64,000 nt of DNA, from NCBI RefSeq assembly GCF_001921215.1, contig NZ_MSIF01000001.1, positions 682,001 to 746,000 on the forward strand, given 5' to 3'. The stretch comes from Actinophytocola xinjiangensis. Lineage in GTDB: Bacteria; Actinomycetota; Actinomycetes; Mycobacteriales; Pseudonocardiaceae. Of the stretch, positions 7,981 to 14,899 are shown in pieces (the stretch's first letter is position 1; the number at the start of each line of letters is the position of its first letter). A program made the position numbers and the translations under genes. Below the pieces are notes generated by a model. The model was not told where the DNA came from. It saw only the letters and a program-made list of their open reading frames with translations, and did not search any database.

Positions 7981-9390
7981 TCAGTCGATGGCCAGGGTGA
8001 CGGTCCGGGGTTCGGTGAAGAAGTCCCTGCTGAACACGCCGCCCTCGCGGCCGATGCCGGAGTCGCCCGCGCCGCCGAACGGCGCCCGCAGGTCACGCAC
8101 GAAGAAGCAGTTGACCCAGACCGTCCCGCCGCGCAGCGCGGCCGCCACCCGGTGCGCGCGGTTGAGATCGGTGGTGAACAGCATCGCGTTGAGGCCGTAG
8201 GAGGTGTCGTTGGCCAGGCGTACCGCCTCCTGCTCGGTATCGAAGGGGGCGATCACGGCGACCGGGCCGAAGATCTCCTCCCGCCACAGCGGGCTGGCCG
8301 GTGGCACGCCGGTCAGCAGCGCCGGGGGGACGGTCCAGTCGTCGGTGGCCGGGAGCGGATGCCCGGCCATGGCCAGGTACGCGGTGACCTTCCGGTGGTG
8401 CTCGGCCGAGGAGAGCGGGCCGACCCGGGTCGCCGGGTCGCGCGGGTCACCCACCGGCATGGCCGCCGCCCGGTCGGCCAGCAGCCGGTGGAACTCGTCG
8501 TGGACCGGGCGCTGCACCAGGATCCTGGTGCCCGCCAGGCACATCTGGCCGGCGTTGCCGAACGCGGCGTGCGCGGCGTGATCGGCGGCGACCGCCAAGT
8601 CGGCGTCGGCGAACACCACCGAGGCGCCCTTGCCGCCCAGCTCCATGCTCACCGGGGTCAGGTTCGCCGAGGCGGCGGTGGCCACCGCCCGGCCGGTCGC
8701 CGACTCGCCGGTGAACGTCACCCGGTCGACGCCGGGGTGGGAGACCAGCCACTCGCCGGCGGCGTTCGGGCCCGGTCCGTGCACGACGTTGAGCACCCCC
8801 GGCGGGAAACCGGCCTCCAGCGCCAGGCGCGCCAGCGCGGTGGCCGACGCCGGGCTCTGCTCGGCCGGCTTGAGCACGACGGTGTTGCCCCAGGCCAGTG
8901 CCGGTGCGATCTTCCACGAGCCCAGCATGAGCGGGAAGTTCCACGGCGCGACGGCCGCGACCACACCGGCCGGGGGATAGCGGGTGTGGACGAGGTGGCC
9001 GCCGTCGGCGGGGAACACCTCGGCCGGACACAGCCGCGCGTGGTCGGCGAAGAAGCGGAAGTTGGCCGCCGCGCGGGGCACGTCCCTGGTCAGCACCTCG
9101 TGCCGGGGGCGGCCCATGTCCGAGGTGTCGGCCGTGGCCAACTCCTCGCCGTCGCGCACGATCAGGTCGGCCAGCCGGTGCAGCAGCCGGCCCCGTTCGG
9201 CGAAACCGAGCCGGGGCCAGTGGCCGTGGTCGGCCTCCTGCCGGGCGGCGCGGACCGCGCGGTCGACGTCGGCCGGGCCGGCGAGGGCGGCGCTGGCCCA
9301 CGCGCGTCTGGTCCACGGGTCCACCGACGCGAACCGCGCGCCGTCGGCCGACTCGGTCTCCCGGCCGGCGATGACGTGGGGGACGAACAC
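7981..9390 (-). CDS. Aldehyde dehydrogenase, 2-hydroxymuconate-semialdehyde type
   Basis: A 469-residue NAD(P)-dependent aldehyde dehydrogenase. The PWNFPLML segment, the general-base Glu in MELGGKGASVVF and the catalytic Cys in NAGQMCLAGTRI are all present. In catechol meta-cleavage the homologue oxidises 2-hydroxymuconate semialdehyde (or the 5-carboxymethyl analogue) to the dicarboxylate. Assignment to this subfamily rests mainly on the neighbours: it is the last gene of a four-gene operon after a 4-oxalocrotonate tautomerase and a 2-oxo-acid hydratase/decarboxylase. The start is a GTG four bases after the tautomerase stop. No extradiol dioxygenase is in the window, so its true substrate here is open. 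Confidence 0.85.
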   Translation of the reverse strand: MFVPHVIAGRETESADGARFASVDPWTRRAWASAALAGPADVDRAVRAARQEADHGHWPRLGFAERGRLLHRLADLIVRDGEELATADTSDMGRPRHEVLTRDVPRAAANFRFFADHARLCPAEVFPADGGHLVHTRYPPAGVVAAVAPWNFPLMLGSWKIAPALAWGNTVVLKPAEQSPASATALARLALEAGFPPGVLNVVHGPGPNAAGEWLVSHPGVDRVTFTGESATGRAVATAASANLTPVSMELGGKGASVVFADADLAVAADHAAHAAFGNAGQMCLAGTRILVQRPVHDEFHRLLADRAAAMPVGDPRDPATRVGPLSSAEHHRKVTAYLAMAGHPLPATDDWTVPPALLTGVPPASPLWREEIFGPVAVIAPFDTEQEAVRLANDTSYGLNAMLFTTDLNRAHRVAAALRGGTVWVNCFFVRDLRAPFGGAGDSGIGREGGVFSRDFFTEPRTVTLAID

Positions 9391-9394
9391 GGCG

Positions 9395-9580
9395 TCACCG
9401 GTCCGCGAGGATCGTGCCGCCGGCGATCACCTCGGCCGGTTCGACCTCGACGATCCAGGCGCGGACCGACGTCCTCGGTGTGCCGGTCGACGTCTCGACG
9501 GCGTCGGCCAGTGCCGCGAGCAGGGCGCGTTTCTGTTCGGCCGTGCGGCCGGCGGCCATGGTGACCTGGATGAACGGCAT
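9395..9580 (-). CDS. 4-oxalocrotonate tautomerase family enzyme
   Basis: A 61-residue protein of the small hexameric 4-OT type. Pro directly follows the initiator Met and becomes the catalytic N-terminal base. The conserved Arg in the GRTAEQK segment and the VRAWIVEV strand with its second Arg are present. The family interconverts 2-hydroxymuconate and 2-oxohex-3-enedioate, or related enol/keto acids. A GAGGAG ribosome site precedes the ATG. It lies between the hydratase/decarboxylase and aldehyde dehydrogenase genes in the order expected for the oxalocrotonate branch of meta-cleavage. Confidence 0.88.
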   Translation of the reverse strand: MPFIQVTMAAGRTAEQKRALLAALADAVETSTGTPRTSVRAWIVEVEPAEVIAGGTILADR

Positions 9581-9589
9581 GGGTACTCC

Positions 9590-10285
9590 TCAGCTGATCG
9601 TCACGAGCAGATCCCGGCCGCCGCCGCGTACGCGGACCTCGCCGCGCCGCGCCGGGACGGCGGCCGTGGGGGAGCCGAGCAGCACGACCTCCCCGGCGCG
9701 CAGGCCGCCGACCTCGCCGGCCAGCCACGCCAGGTGCGGTCCGGCCGGGTCCAGCTCGCCGGCGCCGGCCGGCTCGTCGTCGACGAACAGCTGGAGCGGC
9801 CCGGGTGTCACCGCCTCGCCGGCGACCACCGCCGCACCGCCGGAGGCGTTGTCGGCGATCACGTCGGCGATGGTGAACCGGTAGGCGCGCCACACGCTGT
9901 CCAGGACGTCGAGGGCGAGCACGTACTTCTCGACGGCGTCGGCCGCCCGCCGGGCGTCGGTCCCCGGCGGCACGTCCGCGCCGAGCACCGCCGCCAGCTC
10001 CGGCTCGATCCGGGGTTGGATGAACCGGTCGAGCCGGACCGTGGCCGGCGCGCGCAGCAGGTCGGACTGGCCGAGGTGGCCCCGGATGGGCTCGGACATC
10101 CCCATCTGCTCCTGCTTGGCGCGGCTGACCAGGCCGAGCTTCCAGCCCACCCGCGCCTGGCCGAAGACCTCGCGCTGCACCTGGTAGGCCTGCTCGACCG
10201 TCAACCGGGCCGGCGGCGCGTCGACCGCCGTCCTGGTGCGCCGGGCCGTGCGGATGGTGTCCCGCACCGTCTCCACGGCGATCAC
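9590..10285 (-). CDS. 2-oxo-acid hydratase / 4-oxalocrotonate decarboxylase family
   Basis: A 231-residue member of the fumarylacetoacetase-like family that holds 2-keto-4-pentenoate hydratase and 4-oxalocrotonate decarboxylase. The Lys of GWKLGLVSRAKQ, the metal-ligand segment RIEPELAAVLG and the D-x-I-A-D-N-A-S-G-G block are all present. Decarboxylase and hydratase cannot be told apart by eye. With the tautomerase and semialdehyde dehydrogenase beside it, decarboxylation of 2-oxohex-3-enedioate to 2-hydroxypenta-2,4-dienoate is the simplest reading. The GTG start overlaps the methyltransferase stop (GTGA). No 4-hydroxy-2-oxovalerate aldolase follows, so a five-carbon unsaturated 2-oxo acid could accumulate and serve as a precursor. 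Confidence 0.82.
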   Translation of the reverse strand: MIAVETVRDTIRTARRTRTAVDAPPARLTVEQAYQVQREVFGQARVGWKLGLVSRAKQEQMGMSEPIRGHLGQSDLLRAPATVRLDRFIQPRIEPELAAVLGADVPPGTDARRAADAVEKYVLALDVLDSVWRAYRFTIADVIADNASGGAAVVAGEAVTPGPLQLFVDDEPAGAGELDPAGPHLAWLAGEVGGLRAGEVVLLGSPTAAVPARRGEVRVRGGGRDLLVTIS

Positions 10286-11250
10286 CCGGCCCTGCGGGCG
10301 AGCATCAGCAGGGCGCCGGGCATCGTCGGGCGCACCTCGCGGGCGACGGTGAACCCGGCGTCGGCCAGCACCGCGTGCCAGCCGGGCGCGTCCAGCAGTC
10401 GCTGGCCCATGAGGGCGTGGACCAGCGTGAACTCGGGGCTGAACAGCTGGCCGGGTTCGGTCGTCGCCGGGGTGACCTCGGCGATCAGCAGGTGCGCGCC
10501 GGCCGGCAGTCGCCGGGCCAGGCCGCGCAGGTGGTCGACCAGCGCCGCGCGTCCGGCGGCGAGGATCTCGTGCAGCAGGAAGAAGGTGACGACCAGGTCG
10601 GTGGCGGCGATTCCGGGGAGCGCGGCGAGGTCACCGGCGTCGAGCTGGCGCACCGACACGGTGCCGGCGGCGCCGGCCGCGCTGATCTCCCGTTCGGCCT
10701 CCGCGCAGGCCCGGGAGTCCTCGTCGACCCCGGTCCCGGTGGCGCCGAACCGGCGGCAGATCTCCAGCAGGAACCGGGCGTTGCCGCAGCCGAGGTCGAG
10801 CACCCTGGTCACGCGCGTTCCGTCGAGCAGATCGAGGGCCTGGGGGACCAGGTCGCGGGCGCCGACCAGCGCCGACCCGACCGCCACGCCGCTGCCGTCG
10901 CGGCCGGCGTGGTCGTCGGTGCCGCGCGCGCCGGTGACGAACTCGGCGATCGACCGCATCGGCAGGCCGTAGCCCCGGCTGAGCCACACGAGGTAGCCGA
11001 TGTCGGCGCGGATCGCGTCGCCGAGCGGGGTGAACCGATGTCGGTCGCCGCACTCCTCGACGATCCCGCGCGCCGCCAGGTAGTCCAGCAGCGGTGCGCC
11101 CAGACCGTGGGAATCGGGGGCGAGCCGGCCGGTGGCGGCCAGCTCCGCAAGCAGTCCCGCCGTTTCCAGAGAGGCGAGAGTCGCGCACAGGGAAAACCCG
11201 GAAAACAGGTCGAAGGCGGGTCGGGCAGCAGTGTTCAAATCGATGACCAC
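10282..11250 (-). CDS. SAM-dependent methyltransferase
   Basis: A 322-residue class I methyltransferase: an N-terminal helical, winged-helix-like part (residues 1-90), then the SAM fold with motif I VLDLGCGNARFLLEI. The GTG at 11250 is chosen because the protein-like sequence starts there and the upstream DNA is AT-rich regulatory sequence; a longer frame reaches 11355. It is the first gene of the operon with the meta-cleavage-type enzymes and divergent from the ACP operon. It could O-methylate the hydroxymalonyl-ACP made by the FkbH set, although it is longer than and not obviously like FkbG, or it could methylate the aromatic or peptide intermediate. Confidence 0.75.
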   Translation of the reverse strand: MVIDLNTAARPAFDLFSGFSLCATLASLETAGLLAELAATGRLAPDSHGLGAPLLDYLAARGIVEECGDRHRFTPLGDAIRADIGYLVWLSRGYGLPMRSIAEFVTGARGTDDHAGRDGSGVAVGSALVGARDLVPQALDLLDGTRVTRVLDLGCGNARFLLEICRRFGATGTGVDEDSRACAEAEREISAAGAAGTVSVRQLDAGDLAALPGIAATDLVVTFFLLHEILAAGRAALVDHLRGLARRLPAGAHLLIAEVTPATTEPGQLFSPEFTLVHALMGQRLLDAPGWHAVLADAGFTVAREVRPTMPGALLMLARRAG

Positions 11251-11461
11251 GACCTCGACGTTAGCGCCTCGGTGATTGTCAAACAATTTAGCGTTGCTGG
11301 ACGAACGCTTCGCGATCGATGAAGGCGCGAAATGCCCGGGACTCTTAAGCAACACCGGACGATCCGTTGTGAAACCGTTGAAGAATGGTGTTTCGAGAGG
11401 TTACTACCAGCGAAAAGTGAAGTCAACCGGTGAAATAGTTCCGGAAGTCCGGTAGGAAGGG
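11251..11461. promoter_or_regulatory. Divergent control region of the two main cluster operons
   Basis: This gene-free stretch between the methyltransferase and ACP genes is much more AT-rich than its surroundings. It holds three small dyads: ATTGT-3-ACAAT (11275-11287), AGCGTT-8-AACGCT (11290-11309) and CCGGA-2-TCCGG (11441-11452). The last lies just before the ACP ribosome site AGGAAGG. The first two lie close to the methyltransferase start. Binding of the cluster's own LysR or LuxR regulator is plausible but unproven. No confident -35/-10 pair was settled on. Confidence 0.5.
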
Positions 11462-11776
11462 ATGGCGACGGCAATTCTTGACGAATATTTGGGGGCCGCC
11501 TTGCAGAGTCCGCCCGAAGGCCGCGTGTCCAATGATGTCGAGTTGGAAATCATGCGCTATCTGGAATCGGAATTCGAGGATTCGGGGATCGATCGTTGCG
11601 CCGATATCTTCGCGCTCGGGTATGTCAACTCGCTGTTCGCCCTCGAACTGGTGACGTTCGTGGAACGCAGATTCGACATCACCATCGGAACCGACGACCT
11701 CGACCTGGACAACTTTCGCAGCGTCGAGGCGATGGCCCGGCTGGTCGGGACCATCCGGGCGGCGGCGGGACGATGA
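11462..11776 (+). CDS. Discrete acyl carrier protein, FkbJ type
   Basis: A 104-residue carrier protein. Ser57 in LGYVNSLFALELVTF is the phosphopantetheine site (VNS instead of the usual DSL), and the DDLDLDNFRSVEAMARLV tail matches, from memory, the ACPs of methoxymalonyl-ACP pathways (FkbJ, AsmE). The family carries a glyceryl unit that is oxidised to hydroxymalonyl and then O-methylated. It leads an eleven-gene operon and overlaps the acyl-CoA dehydrogenase gene by four bases. Codons at the 5' end are unusually AT-rich for this window (ATT, GAA, TAT, TTG), probably to keep the mRNA start unstructured. Confidence 0.88.
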   Translation: MATAILDEYLGAALQSPPEGRVSNDVELEIMRYLESEFEDSGIDRCADIFALGYVNSLFALELVTFVERRFDITIGTDDLDLDNFRSVEAMARLVGTIRAAAGR

Positions 11777-12867
11777 ACGCCCTCGCCCAGGACCTGCGCC
11801 GCTTCGCCGAGGACCACGCGGCGGCCGCCGGTGAGTGGGACCGGGCCGGCGCACTGCCCGACGAGGTGGTGCGCGCGGTCGCCGCCCGGGGCTGGCTCGG
11901 CGCGGCGGTGCCCGACACCCACGGCGGCCGGCGGCTCGACCCGGTCTCCTTCGGCGAGCTGTGCGCGGGACTCGGTGGCGTGTGCTCGTCGCTGCGCGGT
12001 CTGCTGACCGTCCAGTCGATGGTGGCCGACGTGATCGCCCGCCGGGGCGAGGACCACCACCGCGCCTGGCTGCCCGACCTGGCCGCCGGCCGCGTGATCG
12101 CCGCCCTGGCGGCCACCGAGGACGGCGCCGGCAGCGACCTGGCCGCCGTGGGCACCCGCGTCGAACCGGTCCCCGGCGGTCTGCGGATCAGCGGACGCAA
12201 GCGCTGGGTCACCTTCGGCGAGACCGCCGGCCTCTACCTGGTCCTCGGCGTCACCCCGAGGGGCCCGACCGCGGTCCTGGTGCCCCGCGACGCCGGCGGG
12301 ATCACCGTGGAGCCGGTGCGCGGCCAGCTCGGGCTGCGCGCGGCGATGATCGCCCACGTCACGTTCGACGGCGTCGTGGTGCCGGCCGCGCACCGGCTCG
12401 GCGCTGCCGGCGCCGGGCTGACCCACGTGGTCGCCGCCGCGCTCGACCACGGCCGGTACAGCGTCGCCTGGGGCTGTGTCGGCATGGCCCGCGCCTGCCT
12501 GGACCTCTCCGCCCGGCACGCGGTGGCCCGCTCCGGTCGCCTCGCCCAGCACCAGCTGGTCCGCCGGCTGGTCACCGACATGGTCGCCGGCGTGACCACG
12601 GCCCGGCTGCTGTGCGAACACGCCGCCGGGCACCCCCGCCCGGACCGCACGATGCTGGCCAAGTACGTCGCCGCGCGCACCGCGGCCCAGGTCACCCGCG
12701 ACGCCGTCCAGGTGCTGGGCGCCGCCGGCTGCGCGCCGGGACATCCGGCCGAGCGGTTCTTCCGGGACGCCAAGCTCATGCAGCTGATCGAGGGCACCGA
12801 CGAGATCTGCCAGACCCACGTCTGCGACGCCGAGTTCCGCCGGCACGCGACCCGGGGAGCGGCCTGA
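11773..12867 (+). CDS. Acyl-CoA dehydrogenase-like flavoprotein, FkbI type
   Basis: A 364-residue acyl-CoA dehydrogenase with the flavin-binding ATEDGAGSDLAAV region, the C-terminal four-helix bundle and the FFRDAKLMQLIEGTDEI motif. In methoxymalonyl-ACP biosynthesis FkbI-type enzymes oxidise the carrier-bound C3 unit. Position directly after the FkbJ-type ACP and near FkbH supports this. The ATG overlaps the ACP stop (ATGA) and its own TGA overlaps the next ATG (TGATG). Acting on the ACP-bound unit rather than a CoA ester is inferred from the context. Confidence 0.87.
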   Translation: MNALAQDLRRFAEDHAAAAGEWDRAGALPDEVVRAVAARGWLGAAVPDTHGGRRLDPVSFGELCAGLGGVCSSLRGLLTVQSMVADVIARRGEDHHRAWLPDLAAGRVIAALAATEDGAGSDLAAVGTRVEPVPGGLRISGRKRWVTFGETAGLYLVLGVTPRGPTAVLVPRDAGGITVEPVRGQLGLRAAMIAHVTFDGVVVPAAHRLGAAGAGLTHVVAAALDHGRYSVAWGCVGMARACLDLSARHAVARSGRLAQHQLVRRLVTDMVAGVTTARLLCEHAAGHPRPDRTMLAKYVAARTAAQVTRDAVQVLGAAGCAPGHPAERFFRDAKLMQLIEGTDEICQTHVCDAEFRRHATRGAA

Positions 12868-13859
12868 TGCGGGTCAAGCGGATCGCCACCCACCTGCCGG
12901 CCACGACCGTCGCGGTGTCCGGGCTGGCGCGGACCGAGGACCTCGACGAGCAGGCCGCCGCGACGCTCGACCGGCTCGGCGTGCACGAGGTACGCGACGC
13001 CGGCACGGCCACCGAGGTCGACCTGGCCCACGCCGCCGCCGTCACCGCCTGCGCCGACGCCGGGGTCGACCCGGCCGGGCTGGACGCGGTGATCCTGGTG
13101 CAGGGCCGGGCGCCGCAGTACCTGCTGTCCTCCGAGGCGGCCCGGCTCCAGCACGCCGTCGGGGCCGACCGGGCGTTCACCGTCGGGGTCGGCGACCTGG
13201 GCTGCGTGTCCTCCTCGGCGGCGCTCACGGTCGCACGCGGCCTGTTCGCCGCCCACCCCGGGTGGCGCTCGGCGCTGGTCGCCATGGGCGTGCGCACGGC
13301 GGCACCGGCGCGGTACCGGGCGCCGATGACCGTGCTCGGCGACGGTGGCCAGGCCGCCGTGCTGACCCCGGACGACGGCCCGTGGCGGCTGGTGGACCAG
13401 GATCTGCGGGTCAACGGCGGGTACGCCGACCTGTTCCGCATCCGCTACCGCGAGACCGGTGCACCCGGCTGGCGCGAGGAGTGCACCGACCTGCCGGGCT
13501 ACTCCTTCCGCCTGGCAGTGGAAAGCCGTGCCCAGCTGACCGGGATGACCAGGGAACTGTTGGCGCGCAACGGATGCGGGCCCGGTGACGTGGCCTGGCT
13601 GATGCAGAACCTGTCCGCCGGTGCCATCGCGTTCTGGCAGCGGGCGCTGGGCGTGGAGCTGCTGGGGGTGTGCGCGGCCAACCTGCGCCGCTACGGCCAC
13701 CTCGGCCCCGCCGACGTGCTGCTCAACCTCGACCACGCCGCGCCGCTGCTGCGGGCCGGCGACCGCGTCCTCGTCCTGAACAGCAGCCCGGTCGCGGCCT
13801 GGAGCTGCGCGCTGTTCGAGTACGTGCCCGACCGAACCCCGGAGAGGACACCCCGATGA
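12867..13859 (+). CDS. KAS III-like condensing or acyl-transfer enzyme with altered active site
   Basis: A 330-residue thiolase-fold protein of FabH size. The nucleophile Cys113 lies in GDLGCVSSSAAL, as in KAS III. The usual catalytic His (in HQAN) is replaced in AWLMQNLSAG, and the usual Asn region reads RYGHLGPADVLLNL, giving a His and an Asp in a new place. Such changes occur in KAS III relatives that transfer acyl groups instead of making C-C bonds (CerJ, for instance). It sits between the acyl-CoA dehydrogenase and FkbH genes with overlaps on both sides. It may move an acyl unit between the discrete ACP and the assembly line; this is inference. Confidence 0.75.
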   Translation: MRVKRIATHLPATTVAVSGLARTEDLDEQAAATLDRLGVHEVRDAGTATEVDLAHAAAVTACADAGVDPAGLDAVILVQGRAPQYLLSSEAARLQHAVGADRAFTVGVGDLGCVSSSAALTVARGLFAAHPGWRSALVAMGVRTAAPARYRAPMTVLGDGGQAAVLTPDDGPWRLVDQDLRVNGGYADLFRIRYRETGAPGWREECTDLPGYSFRLAVESRAQLTGMTRELLARNGCGPGDVAWLMQNLSAGAIAFWQRALGVELLGVCAANLRRYGHLGPADVLLNLDHAAPLLRAGDRVLVLNSSPVAAWSCALFEYVPDRTPERTPR

Positions 13860-14899
13860 CAACCGCGATCAAGTGCGTGGTCTGGGACCTGGACGACACG
13901 GTGTGGGACGGGGTCCTGCTGGAGGGCGACCGGCCGGCGGTCCGGCCCGGCGTCGCGGACACGATCCGCGCCCTCGACGAACGCGGCATCCTGCACGCCG
14001 TCGCCAGCCGTGGCGACCGGGACCGGGCCACCGCGCACCTGCGTGCCGTCGGCCTGCTCGACCTGTTCGTGCACCTGGAGGTCGGCTGGGACGCCAAGTC
14101 GGACGCGGTGGCCCGCACGGCGACCGAGCTGAACCTCGGCCTGGACACTGTCGCCTTCGTCGACAACGACCCGTCCGAGCGCGACGAGGTGCACGCCGTG
14201 CTGCCGATGGTGCGCTGCTACCCCGAGACCGCCGCCGCCCGGCTGCCCGCCCTGGCGGAGTTCACCCCGGACGGGATCACCGGCGAGTCGCGGGCGCGCC
14301 GCACGATGTACCAGGCGGAGCGGCGCCGCCGGGCCGACGAGCAGACCGCCGGCGCGCACCGCGCCGAGTTCCTCGCCGGGCTGGGGCTGGTCATGACCGT
14401 GCGCCGGGCGCGCGAGGAGGACCTGCTGCGCGTGCGGGAGTTGACCGTGCGCACCCACCAGCTCAACACCACCGGCCGGACCTACCCGCTCGACGAGCTG
14501 CGCGCGCTGTGCGCCGACCCCGGCCATGAGGTGCTGGTCGCGACCCTCAGGGACCGCTACGGCTCCTACGGCACCATCGGCCTGGCGGTCAGCGAGATCA
14601 CCGGCACCGACCACGTACTGACGCTGCTGCTGACCTCGTGCCGGGTGATGTCCCGGGGAGCGGGCGGCGCGCTGCTGCACCACGTCGTTGACCGGGCGCG
14701 CCGGGCCGGGCGGGTGGCGCGCGCGGAGTTCGTGCCCACCGAGGTCAACCGGATCATGATGGTGAACCTGCGGTTCGCCGGGTTCGCGGCGGTCGGCGAG
14801 CGTGACGGGGTGGTTCTGCTGGAGGCCACCGCGCCCGGCGCGCCGCCACCGGCCCACGTGCTGATCGAGGACGCCGACACCAGGGCGGCGCGGTCGTGA
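13856..14899 (+). CDS. FkbH-like glyceryl-loading enzyme
   Basis: A 347-residue protein. The N-terminal half is a HAD-type phosphatase domain (WDLDDTVWDGVLLEG, then VDNDPSERDEV), and the C-terminal half (about residues 175-340) is a GNAT-like domain. This is the FkbH architecture. These enzymes take 1,3-bisphosphoglycerate, dephosphorylate it and load a glyceryl unit on a carrier protein, the first step to hydroxymalonyl/methoxymalonyl-ACP or to tetronates. The ATG follows GGAGAGGA and overlaps the previous stop. The FkbH gene overlaps NRPS 1, whose first domain is a carrier domain with no cognate adenylation domain; loading of that carrier by FkbH is an alternative role. Confidence 0.88.
   Translation: MTTAIKCVVWDLDDTVWDGVLLEGDRPAVRPGVADTIRALDERGILHAVASRGDRDRATAHLRAVGLLDLFVHLEVGWDAKSDAVARTATELNLGLDTVAFVDNDPSERDEVHAVLPMVRCYPETAAARLPALAEFTPDGITGESRARRTMYQAERRRRADEQTAGAHRAEFLAGLGLVMTVRRAREEDLLRVRELTVRTHQLNTTGRTYPLDELRALCADPGHEVLVATLRDRYGSYGTIGLAVSEITGTDHVLTLLLTSCRVMSRGAGGALLHHVVDRARRAGRVARAEFVPTEVNRIMMVNLRFAGFAAVGERDGVVLLEATAPGAPPPAHVLIEDADTRAARS

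Noticed and set aside
11251-11355. N-terminal extension of the methyltransferase to an ATG at 11355
   Set aside because: The 35 added residues look like translated AT-rich control DNA (Ser/Asn/Lys-rich) and contain two dyads; the conserved part begins at GTG 11250.
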